From Elioraea tepidiphila DSM 17972 (GTDB lineage Bacteria; Pseudomonadota; Alphaproteobacteria; Acetobacterales; Acetobacteraceae), in assembly GCF_000378465.1 (NCBI RefSeq), contig NZ_KB899910.1, positions 1-64,000 on the forward strand: a DNA stretch of 64,000 nucleotides, in the 5' to 3' direction. This document shows positions 41,740-50,206 of this stretch, piece after piece. Each line of letters begins with the position of its first letter. Position 1 is the first letter of the stretch. Made by a program: the position numbers and the translations under genes. A model generated the notes under the pieces. That model saw only the letters and a program-made list of their open reading frames with translations. It ran no database searches and was not told the origin of the DNA.

Positions 41740-42720
41740 TCAGGACCGCGCCAGCCCGAGCGCCTTCATCACGCCGCCGAGGTCGTTGTCCGACTTCTCG
41801 ACGAAGGCGGCGAGCTGGGCGGCCGGCATCGGGCTCAGCCCGAAGCCGCGCGCATCCATGGCCTGCTTCCACTCGGCCGTGCCCATCGCCTTCATCGAGG
41901 CCTCCTCGAGCCGCTTCGCGATCGCCTCGGGAATCCCCTTCGGCCCCATCACCGAGAGATAGGAGGCGAGCGTCCAGTCGGAGCCGATCGCCTCCTTCAC
42001 CGTCGGGATGTCGGGGAAGGCGGGCACGCGCTCCGGCATCATCGCCGCGAGCGAGCGCACACGCCCGGCGCGCAGCAAGGTCGCCGCCTCGGGAATGCCG
42101 CAGGGGACGATGTGCACGCCGCCCGCGACCAGCTCGCGCAGCCCCGAGGCCGCGCCGTCCGAGGGAATCCAGGGGGCCGCGTCGGGCGCGAGCCCGACCG
42201 ACTGCAACAGCCCCGCGATCGCGAGATGCCAGATGCCCCCCTGCCCCGTGCCCGACGACTTGTACTTGCCCGGATTCGCCCGGATGTCGTCGATCATGTC
42301 CTTGAGCGTCTTCCACGGGCTGTCGGCCGCGACCTGCACGCCCGCCGGGACGAGGTTCATCATCGCGATCGGCGTGTAGTCGCGCCAGGTCAGGCGGGTC
42401 AGGCCCTGCCAGTGCATCATGCCGATCTCGACCGTGACGGCGCCGATCGTGTAGCCGTCGGGTGCCGCCTCGGCGATCGCGGAATGGCCGACCACGCCCG
42501 ACCCGCCGGTGCGGTTCACCACCGTCACGGGCGTGCGCAGCTCGCGCTCCAGCAGCGTCGCGATCGTGCGGCTGTGATAGTCGGTGCCGCCGCCCGCGCC
42601 CCAGGGGACGATGAACTGGATCGGCCGCGCGGGCCATTGCGCCTGCGCGATCGCGGGGGTGGCAAGCGCGGCGGCGCCGGCGGCGGCCGCGACGCGACCG
42701 AGGGTGCGGCGGGTCAGCAT
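41740..42720 (-). CDS. tctC: Tripartite tricarboxylate transporter substrate-binding protein (TctC)
   Basis: 326 residues. A signal peptide (RRTLGRVAAAAGAAALATP, cut near AIAQA, twin-arginine flavoured) precedes the Bug/TctC fold: WPARPIQFIVPWGAGGGTDY, VNRTGGSGVVGH, ADSPWKTLKDMIDDIRANPG, and GTGQGGIWHLA. It is the periplasmic receptor that decides the specificity of the TctCBA system. Such proteins bind many carboxylates, so the ligand cannot be named. It is the first gene of the operon; the next gene upstream is the divergent helicase. Confidence 0.93.
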   Translation of the reverse strand: MLTRRTLGRVAAAAGAAALATPAIAQAQWPARPIQFIVPWGAGGGTDYHSRTIATLLERELRTPVTVVNRTGGSGVVGHSAIAEAAPDGYTIGAVTVEIGMMHWQGLTRLTWRDYTPIAMMNLVPAGVQVAADSPWKTLKDMIDDIRANPGKYKSSGTGQGGIWHLAIAGLLQSVGLAPDAAPWIPSDGAASGLRELVAGGVHIVPCGIPEAATLLRAGRVRSLAAMMPERVPAFPDIPTVKEAIGSDWTLASYLSVMGPKGIPEAIAKRLEEASMKAMGTAEWKQAMDARGFGLSPMPAAQLAAFVEKSDNDLGGVMKALGLARS

Positions 42721-42867
42721 GCGAAACGTCTCCTCAGCGTTTTCGGTTTCCGGCCCTTGCCTGCGGGCCGTGGCGGGCGCGATTGAACGCGCCCGCGCCT
42801 GTCAGCGTCAAGCAGGCGAAACGGAGGCCGCGTCGGCTATGGTGGCGCCGGTCCAGGGGAGTCGCGG

Positions 42868-45800
42868 ATGACCGATCCGGTGGGTGCGGCGCTGGCGCGG
42901 GCGCAGCGCGAGTTGCTCGACCTTTCGACGCGCAACCGGCTGCTGTCGCTGCCGACGCGCAGCGCCGGCGTGCTGCCGATCGCGGGCGAGCGCTCGGCCT
43001 CGGTGTTCGCGCGCCTGGTGTCCGAATCGAAGGCCATGGGCTTCGCGCCGATGGAGGCCGAGGCGGAGGGCGAGGCGGGACCGCGCCGGCGCCGCGCGGC
43101 CGCTGCGCCGGGGGCGGCGAGCCTGCCCGACCCGGACGACCTGATCCTGTCGGCCCCGCTCACCGCGACCGCGCTCGCGCGTGTGCTGACGCGGATCGAG
43201 CGCGACGCGCGCGGCTTCCTCCAGGAGCAGGGGCTGAACATCCTCTTTCTCGCGCTCGGGCAGCTGGTGTGGAGCGATCCGCGCACACCGGGAACCGAAC
43301 GCCGCGCGCCGCTGCTGCTGGTGCCCTGCACGCTGACCCGCGCCACCGCCCGCGATGCCTTCCGGCTGCGCTGGGACGGGGGCGAGATCGCCGGCAACCT
43401 GACCCTCGCGGCGATGCTGGCGGACCAGTTCCGCATCCGCCTGCCCGATCCGCCCGAGCTCGACGAGCGTACGGCCGATGCCTGGACCACGGCGGCGGCG
43501 TGGTTCGGCGCCGTGGCGGAGGCCGTCGCGCCGGCCGGGTTCCGCGTCGAGGCCGACGGGATCGCGCTCGGATTGTTCTCCTTCGCCAAGTACCTGATGT
43601 ACCGCGACCTGGAACGACCTGAGATCGCGTCGCATCCGCTGGTGCGCGTGCTGCTCGGCGCCGAGCCGCCGCCGCGCTTCGATGCGTTCCCCGACGACGC
43701 CGACATCGACGCGCTCATTCCGGTGGAAAGACTGGACTTCGCGCTCGACTCCGATGGCAGCCAGACGCTCGCCGCGGAGGCGGTGCGGCGCGGCGCCTCG
43801 GTGGTGATCCAGGGTCCGCCCGGCACCGGCAAGAGCCAGGTGATCACCAACCTGATCGCCCAGGCGGTGCTGGACGGCAAGACCGTGCTGTTCGTCGCCG
43901 AGAAGCTCGCCGCGCTGGAAGTGGTGCAGCGGCGGCTCGCGGGCGTCGGCCTCGGCGCCGCGTGCCTCGCGCTGCACAGCGACGGGGCGAACCGGCGCGC
44001 GCTGCTCGCCGAACTGGACGCGACCCTGAAGGCGCCCCGCCCCGCCCGGCCCGACCGCGAGGCGGTGATCCGGCCGCTCGGCGCGTTGCGCGGCCGGCTG
44101 AATCGCCACGCGAGTGCCATGCACGCCCCCATCGGCGCGACCGGCTGGACCGCGTTCCGCGCGATCGGCGAGGTCGCGCGGCTGAAGCAGGGGGGCGTGC
44201 GGCCGCCCGAGCTGCGCCTGGACGCCGCGGGCTGGACGGCGGCGCAGATCCGCGATGCGCAGCGCCTGACGCGCGAGATGGCCGCGACCGTGCAGCGCAT
44301 CGGCCTGCCCGCCCGCCATCCCTGGCGGGGCGTGCGCGCGACCACGCTGCTGCCGACCGAGCTCGACCGCCTGCCCGCGCGCCTCCCGCCGGCGCTGGAG
44401 GCGATCGCGGCACTGCGCGCGGCGGCAGGCCCCGAGGCCACGCTTGCGGCCGCGGAACGGACCCTCGCCGCGCTCCAGGCGGCGGCCGCGCTGGCCGCGA
44501 TCCGTGCGCGCGTGCCGGGCCTGCGGGACGCTGCCTGGGCCACACCGGGGATCGCCGAGGCGCGCGACGAACTCGCGAAGGGCAGCGGCTTCCTGCGCAG
44601 CTTCAGCGGCGCCCACCGTGCGGCCCGCGATCTCGTCGCCGCGCTGTTTGCCGCGCCGCCAGCCGATCCGGTGGCGGCCCTCGATGCCGTACTGGAGGGC
44701 CAGCGCCTGCTGCGCGCCGCGCCCGACGCCGCCACGGTCGCGCCCGATCCGGCACGGGCGGCCACGCTGGAAGCGGCGCTCGCGCGCTACCGCGCGACCG
44801 CCGAGCCGCTCTTCGCCGAACTCGCGCTCGACCGCGCGGCGGCGTTCGGCGCCGAGGATCCGCCCCTCGCCGCGCTCGCCGACCGCCTCGCGCAATGGGC
44901 CGCCGCGCCGGCCGCGCTCGCCGACTGGCTCGCCTGGGCACGGCTCGCGGCGCAGGCCGCGGAGGCCGGGATCGGCGCGGTCGCGGATCGTCTCGCCGAC
45001 GGCCGGATCGCGCCCGAGGATGCCGCCGCCACGTTCCGCTTCGCGCTCGCCGAAGCCCTGATGGCGGCGGCGATGCGCGCCAACCCGACCCTCGCCGCCT
45101 TCGATGGCCCCGCCTTCTCGCGCCTGGTCGAGGAGTTCCGCCAAGCCGACCAGGCCCGCCTCGCGCTCGCGCGGGCGGAGGCCGCCGCCGCGCATGCTTC
45201 ACGGCTGCGCATCGCGGAAGGCCCCGACATGCTGCGCGAGATGGCCGTGCTGCGCGGCGAGATCGCCAAGCGCTCGCGGCACCTGCCGATCCGCACGCTG
45301 CTCGCGCGCGCCGGCCCCGCCGTGCAGGCGATCAAGCCCGTATTCATGATGAGCCCGCTCTCGGTCGCGGCCTTCCTCGACCCGGCGGCGATCGGCTTCG
45401 ACATGCTGGTGATCGACGAGGCATCGCAGATCGAGCCCGTGGATGCGCTCGGCGCGGTCGCGCGCTCGCGCCAGATCGTCGTGGTCGGCGACGACCGGCA
45501 GATGCCGCCCACCCGCTTCTTCGCGCGGCTCACCGGCGGTGACGAGGACGGGGATGCGCCCGACGACGAGACCATCGCCGCGAGCGATGTCGAGAGCATC
45601 CTCTCGCTCTGCACCGCGCGCGGCTTCCCGAACCAGATGCTGCGCTGGCACTACCGCAGCCGGCACGAGAGCCTGATCGCCGTCTCCAATCGCGCCTTCT
45701 ACGAGAACCGGCTGCTGGTGATCCCGAGCCCGCGTCCGCGCGGCGTGGATCTCGGCCTGTCGCTCGTGCGCGTGGACGGCGCCTTCGACACCGGCGGCAC

Positions 45801-47196
45801 CGGCACCAACGCGGTCGAGGCGCAGGCGGTCGCGGAGGCCGTGCTCGCGCACGCACGCGAACATCCGAAGGACACGCTCGGTGTCGCCGCGTTCTCGATC
45901 CGCCAGCGCGACGCGATCCTGGATGCCATCGAGGCGCTGCGGCGCGACAACCCCGACACCGAGCCCTTCTTCGCCGCCCATCCGCACGAGCCGTTCTTCG
46001 TCAAGAACCTGGAGAATGTGCAGGGCGACGAGCGCGACGTGATGTTCATCTCCGTCGGCTATGCGAAGGGGCCGGACGGCAGGCTCGCGATGCGGTTCGG
46101 CCCGCTCTCGGCCGATGGCGGCGAGCGGCGGCTCAACGTGCTGATCACGCGGGCGAAGAAGCGCTGCGTGGTGTTCTCGGGCCTCACCGCCGACGATATC
46201 GACCTTGCCCGCGCCTCGGGTCGCGGTGTGGCGGTGCTGAAGGACTTCCTCGCCTTCGCCGCCGGCGGCGAGGTCAGCGCCGCACAGGCGGGCGAGGACG
46301 ATGCCGCGCTCTCCGATGCGATCGCGACGGCACTGGAAGGTGCCGGCGTCGCGGTCGCGCGCCGTGTCGGCCTCGCCGGGCTGTTCGTCGATGTCGCCGT
46401 GAAGGACGCCGAGGGCTACCGGCTCGGCATCCTCACCGATGGCGATTTCTACGCCTCCGCCCGCTCGGCGCGCGACCGCGACCGCTTGCAGGAAAGCGCG
46501 CTCGCGATGATGGGCTGGCGGCTCACGCGCTCCTGGGCGGCCGACTGGCTGGTGCGGCCCGAAGCGGAGGCGCGCCGCCTCGCCGCGCTCGCCGGTGTTG
46601 CGGTCGACGAACCGTCAGGAGCGGCGGCCGCGCCCGGCGCGCACGGACTCTCCACGCCCTACACGCCCGCCGCGGTCGCGGTGCCGACCGACACACCGCC
46701 GGACGCGATGCCGTTCGCGCGGCTGGGCGGCATCGTCGCCGCGATCGTGCGCGCCGAGGGGCCGATCCATGGCGACGCGGTGATCGCGCGCGCCGCCGCG
46801 CTCTGGGGGATCGAGACGCCGACGGCGAAGCAGCGCGCCGCACTCGCGCAGGCGCTCAGGCTTGCCAGGGAACTCGAAGGGCTGATCGCCGAGGGCGAGT
46901 TCTGGCGCGGCGAGGACAGCGCGATCATGCCGCGCGACCGCTCGGCGCTGCCGGCGGCGTGGCGCCGCCCCGACTGGCTGCCGCCCGCCGAAATCCGCGC
47001 CGCACTGCTCGCCGCCCTGGGGTCGGCCACGGGCGGCGTCGAGCCGGAAGCGCTGGACACCGCGGCATTGCGCCTGCTCGGCATGGGCGAGGATGCGCGC
47101 CCCGCGATCGCCGCACAGCGCGCGTTGCTGACCGGCGAGGGGCGGATCGCGCTCAGCGCTGGGCTTGCAGTGCCTGGGTCTGCTGGCCGCCGATGA
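42868..47196 (+). CDS. Very large SF1 helicase with DUF4011, REase_MTES-like and DUF3320 regions
   Basis: 1442 residues from ATG 42868 (GGGGAG upstream). The N-terminal DUF4011 part has LDLSTRNRLLSLP and LNILFLALGQLVW. The helicase has Walker A GPPGTGKS (316-323), Walker B DE at 850-851 in LVIDEASQIEP, GDDRQMPPTRFF, LRWHYRSRHESLIA and LNVLITRAKKRC, all UPF1/COG1112-like. Near 1150-1245 the segment FVDVAVKDAEGYRLGILTDG and ARDRDRLQESALAMMGW follows the MTES_1575-type nuclease domain, but GIECDG of the family is GILTDG here (1187-1192), losing a likely catalytic Glu. A DUF3320-like end follows (PFARLGGIVAAIVRAEGPIH). Relatives include phage-defence proteins; this copy stands alone. It overlaps the convergent CHAT gene by 44 bases. 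Confidence 0.85.
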   Translation: MTDPVGAALARAQRELLDLSTRNRLLSLPTRSAGVLPIAGERSASVFARLVSESKAMGFAPMEAEAEGEAGPRRRRAAAAPGAASLPDPDDLILSAPLTATALARVLTRIERDARGFLQEQGLNILFLALGQLVWSDPRTPGTERRAPLLLVPCTLTRATARDAFRLRWDGGEIAGNLTLAAMLADQFRIRLPDPPELDERTADAWTTAAAWFGAVAEAVAPAGFRVEADGIALGLFSFAKYLMYRDLERPEIASHPLVRVLLGAEPPPRFDAFPDDADIDALIPVERLDFALDSDGSQTLAAEAVRRGASVVIQGPPGTGKSQVITNLIAQAVLDGKTVLFVAEKLAALEVVQRRLAGVGLGAACLALHSDGANRRALLAELDATLKAPRPARPDREAVIRPLGALRGRLNRHASAMHAPIGATGWTAFRAIGEVARLKQGGVRPPELRLDAAGWTAAQIRDAQRLTREMAATVQRIGLPARHPWRGVRATTLLPTELDRLPARLPPALEAIAALRAAAGPEATLAAAERTLAALQAAAALAAIRARVPGLRDAAWATPGIAEARDELAKGSGFLRSFSGAHRAARDLVAALFAAPPADPVAALDAVLEGQRLLRAAPDAATVAPDPARAATLEAALARYRATAEPLFAELALDRAAAFGAEDPPLAALADRLAQWAAAPAALADWLAWARLAAQAAEAGIGAVADRLADGRIAPEDAAATFRFALAEALMAAAMRANPTLAAFDGPAFSRLVEEFRQADQARLALARAEAAAAHASRLRIAEGPDMLREMAVLRGEIAKRSRHLPIRTLLARAGPAVQAIKPVFMMSPLSVAAFLDPAAIGFDMLVIDEASQIEPVDALGAVARSRQIVVVGDDRQMPPTRFFARLTGGDEDGDAPDDETIAASDVESILSLCTARGFPNQMLRWHYRSRHESLIAVSNRAFYENRLLVIPSPRPRGVDLGLSLVRVDGAFDTGGTGTNAVEAQAVAEAVLAHAREHPKDTLGVAAFSIRQRDAILDAIEALRRDNPDTEPFFAAHPHEPFFVKNLENVQGDERDVMFISVGYAKGPDGRLAMRFGPLSADGGERRLNVLITRAKKRCVVFSGLTADDIDLARASGRGVAVLKDFLAFAAGGEVSAAQAGEDDAALSDAIATALEGAGVAVARRVGLAGLFVDVAVKDAEGYRLGILTDGDFYASARSARDRDRLQESALAMMGWRLTRSWAADWLVRPEAEARRLAALAGVAVDEPSGAAAAPGAHGLSTPYTPAAVAVPTDTPPDAMPFARLGGIVAAIVRAEGPIHGDAVIARAAALWGIETPTAKQRAALAQALRLARELEGLIAEGEFWRGEDSAIMPRDRSALPAAWRRPDWLPPAEIRAALLAALGSATGGVEPEALDTAALRLLGMGEDARPAIAAQRALLTGEGRIALSAGLAVPGSAGRR

Positions 47197-50100
47197 CCAC
47201 CGGTGCTGCCCAGTTGAACGGGTGCGCATAGGCGGCCGGCAGGTTGCCGTCATCGGCGCGGCTCAGGAATTCGCGCTGCGCCTCGGAGAGCGCCTCGGCC
47301 GGCTCCTCGCCGCGGCCGACGCGCGCGAGCGTCAGCGCCGCGATCGCCGCGATCGGGAAATCCGGCACGGTCCAGTGCGTCGCGAGCAGCGAGCGCGCGC
47401 CCGCATAGAGCATGCCGCGCGCGAGCCCGCTGAACGCCTCGCCCGCGCCGCGCCCGTCGGGGCCGGCGGTGTTGCAGGCCGACATGACCACCAGGTCGGC
47501 ATCGAGCCGCGCACGCAGCACGTCCGAGAGGCGGATGACCGACTCCTGCGCCGGGCTGCCCGGCGGGGCCGCGGTGATGATCGCGGGCTCGCCGAGGCAC
47601 GGCACCTCGTCGGTCAGCACCGCATGCGCGGCGAAATGGACGACGCGGTAGCGCGAGAGATCGCCGCCGAGGACGGCGGTGCGCGTGAAGGCGGAGTTGG
47701 TGCGCACAGACCCCGGGCCGGCGCGCAACTGGCGCGCCGAGATCTCGACCTCGCGCGCGGCGGCCGGCAGCGGCGGCAGCGCGGCGAGGGCCGCCGCATC
47801 GGCCTCGCAGCCGCGCCGCTGCGGCCCGATCGCCGCTCTCGCGCGATCGCGCGAGAGCGGCGTGAAGCCGGCGAAGCCGACATAGGGCTCGGAGGCGGCG
47901 GAGGGGCGCGCGAGCCGACGCTGCGCGGCGAACGCGAGTGCCGAGGGCGCATAGGCGAGCGTCCGCTCGCCCGCGAGCAGCCAGGGCACGGAGCGGTAAT
48001 CGGCATCTGAGGCGATCCGTCCCGGCGCCTCGGTCACCAGCACGGCGAAGGGCAGCGAGGCGAGCGGGCCGAGCGCCGAGATCACCAGCCGCCGATACGC
48101 GAGCACGTCCGGCGCGCCCGTCGGCACGAGGCGGCGCCAGAGCCGATGCGCCTCGGCGACATCGAACGGCGCGATCCGCCCCGTCGCCTCGTCGGGCGCG
48201 AGCCCGGCACGCAGCCGCCGCACCGCCGCCTGCGCCTCGCGCTCGGAAAGGGCGATGCGCCAGGCCTCGATCCGGTCGCGCGTGACGAGGAATCCGTAGG
48301 CGCGCTCGGGTCCCTGCACGATCGAGAGCAGCGCCTCGCCCGGGCGCAGCGTGGCGCGGAGCTCGGCGGGCGAGATCATCGTGTCGGAGAGCAGCGCGAA
48401 TTCCGGCCGCTCGGTCTGCACGCGCGCCTCGGCCTCGGCCAGACGGCGCTGCGCGGTCGCGATCTGCTCGCGGATCGTTGCGCGCTCCGCCTCTCCCACC
48501 CCGGCCGCGACCGCGCGGTCGAAGCGCGCCTCGGCCTCGTCGCGGGCGTGGCGCGCCTCGCGCAGGTCGCGGATCGCGCTGCCTTCGCCGGCGAGCAGGG
48601 CGGCGGCATCGGCGGCGGCGGCGGCGGCGGCGCCGCCGGAGATCAGGAACGAGGCCTCGAGCGCCTCGACCATGTCCTCGGCGTGGCGCGGCGCGCCCGC
48701 CTCCGCCACCAGCAGGTCGAGATAGGGCGCGACCGCGGCGGCCGAGGCGCTGCGCCGCCGCTCCCGCAGCGTGCGCGCGGCCGCGCGGAAGGCACCGAGC
48801 GCCTGCTCGCGGTTGCCGGCCGTGGCGCTGATCAGCGCGCCGCCGAACTCGAACCGCGTCATCACCTCGGGCGCCGTCCCCGGCAGCTTCTCGGTCAGCC
48901 CGCTCACCGCGTCGCCGAGCTCGGAGGCCGCGACCGCGTAGCGCCGCTCGCAGGCGGCGGCGCGGCCGACCACGCGCTGGGCGCGGTAGCGCACGCCGCC
49001 CGGATCGACGCCGAGCCGGGCGAGCAGCGCGGCCGAGCGCAGCGCCTCGCGCTCGGCGGCAGCACAGTCGCCCGCCTCGAAGGCCATGATCCCGCCAAGC
49101 CGCCAGAGATCGGCCACGCCCTGAGCCGCCAGCTCGCTCTCGTGATCCCGCACCAGCGAAAGGGCGACGAACGGGCGCTGGTCGCGCGGGTTGGCGCCGT
49201 GCGCTGGCGCCGCGCGCGGCACCGGCGCGGTGAGGTCGATCGTGGCGAGGGTGCGCGCGAGCGTCGGCGCGGCGGCGAGATAGAGGCGCTCGGCTTCCGC
49301 CGCGTGGCGCGTCGCCTCGGCGGGGCGGCCGCGGTTGCGCGCGTGATAGGCGCGGTAATGCGCGACGCGCGCGGCCATCTGCGGGTCGGAGGCGCGCGGT
49401 GCGATCTCCGCGGCGGTGGCGAACAGCGCGTCCGCCTCCTCGTACCGGCCGAGATTGGAGAGCTGCAGCGCGAGATGCGCCATCGCGTCGGCGCGGTCGG
49501 GGCTGTCGGCACCGAACAGGCGTCCGTGCAGTGCCAGCGCGTCGCGGAACGAGGCTTCGGCACCGGTGAAGTCCTGGTCGATGTTCTGCCGCGAGCCGAG
49601 CAGCATCAGCCCGTCATAGCGGCCGACATCGCCCGAGCCGAAATCGCCGCGCACCTGCAAGGCGAGCGCGCGCAGCGCATCGGCGCCGGTCGCCGGCGCG
49701 GCGGCGGCGGTGCGTCGTCCCGACAGTGCGCCGAGGGTCGCCTCGATGGCCGGCAGCGCGGTCGTGACCCCGTCGGCGAACCAGGTCGCGCCGTCCACCG
49801 CCGCGACCAGGGCGAGATGCGGCACGCCGCCGCCGCGCCGGCGGCACTCGCGCACCGCCGCCGGCACGTTGCCGAGCACCTGGGCCGGGCGCGGCGGCTG
49901 GCACTGCGCCACCGCGGCCAAATAGTCCTCGAACCCCGCGCCCGCCGCCGCCGCCATCGGGTCCTGCCGCCCGGCGACCGAGAACAGCCGCGCCGAGGGC
50001 GAGGTCCAGGTGCCGCAAAGGATCTCGACGCGGTTCTGCGCGCCGCCGACACGTCGGAAGCTGCACGCCTCGCCGGCGAGCGTCGTGCCGGCATCGCCGA

Positions 50101-50206
50101 GGGTGGGGGCGGCGCCCGTGCCGGCTGGGCCCGGCCCGGCGGGCTCCGTCGCGCACCCGGCGACCGCGAGCAGCAGCGCCGCGAGACCATGGCGGAGGCG
50201 GATCAT
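47153..50206 (-). CDS. TPR-CHAT domain lipoprotein, probable caspase-like peptidase of the TPS operon
   Basis: 1017 residues. The signal LLLAVAGC gives a lipoprotein with Cys18, so the protein is exported and membrane-tethered. TPR-like repeats (about 200-520: YDGLMLLGSRQNIDQDFTGA, AHLALQLSNLGRYEEADALF and later pairs) precede a coiled coil (about 560-600). The C-terminal CHAT peptidase (about 680-1010) keeps the catalytic pair: His861 in VVHFAAHAVL and Cys911 in VVMSACNTAG. The ATG overlaps the tpsA stop as ATGA, so the two are translationally coupled. A surface-facing CHAT peptidase made together with a giant exoprotein suggests processing or release of that exoprotein, as SphB1 does for Bordetella FHA. 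This is analogy, not proof. Confidence 0.88.
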   Translation of the reverse strand: MIRLRHGLAALLLAVAGCATEPAGPGPAGTGAAPTLGDAGTTLAGEACSFRRVGGAQNRVEILCGTWTSPSARLFSVAGRQDPMAAAAGAGFEDYLAAVAQCQPPRPAQVLGNVPAAVRECRRRGGGVPHLALVAAVDGATWFADGVTTALPAIEATLGALSGRRTAAAAPATGADALRALALQVRGDFGSGDVGRYDGLMLLGSRQNIDQDFTGAEASFRDALALHGRLFGADSPDRADAMAHLALQLSNLGRYEEADALFATAAEIAPRASDPQMAARVAHYRAYHARNRGRPAEATRHAAEAERLYLAAAPTLARTLATIDLTAPVPRAAPAHGANPRDQRPFVALSLVRDHESELAAQGVADLWRLGGIMAFEAGDCAAAEREALRSAALLARLGVDPGGVRYRAQRVVGRAAACERRYAVAASELGDAVSGLTEKLPGTAPEVMTRFEFGGALISATAGNREQALGAFRAAARTLRERRRSASAAAVAPYLDLLVAEAGAPRHAEDMVEALEASFLISGGAAAAAAADAAALLAGEGSAIRDLREARHARDEAEARFDRAVAAGVGEAERATIREQIATAQRRLAEAEARVQTERPEFALLSDTMISPAELRATLRPGEALLSIVQGPERAYGFLVTRDRIEAWRIALSEREAQAAVRRLRAGLAPDEATGRIAPFDVAEAHRLWRRLVPTGAPDVLAYRRLVISALGPLASLPFAVLVTEAPGRIASDADYRSVPWLLAGERTLAYAPSALAFAAQRRLARPSAASEPYVGFAGFTPLSRDRARAAIGPQRRGCEADAAALAALPPLPAAAREVEISARQLRAGPGSVRTNSAFTRTAVLGGDLSRYRVVHFAAHAVLTDEVPCLGEPAIITAAPPGSPAQESVIRLSDVLRARLDADLVVMSACNTAGPDGRGAGEAFSGLARGMLYAGARSLLATHWTVPDFPIAAIAALTLARVGRGEEPAEALSEAQREFLSRADDGNLPAAYAHPFNWAAPVVIGGQQTQALQAQR

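Noticed and set aside
42868-50206. Helicase and CHAT gene as a joint phage-defence module
   Set aside because: They are convergent rather than co-transcribed, and the CHAT protein has a lipoprotein signal and is coupled to tpsA, which argues for an envelope role.
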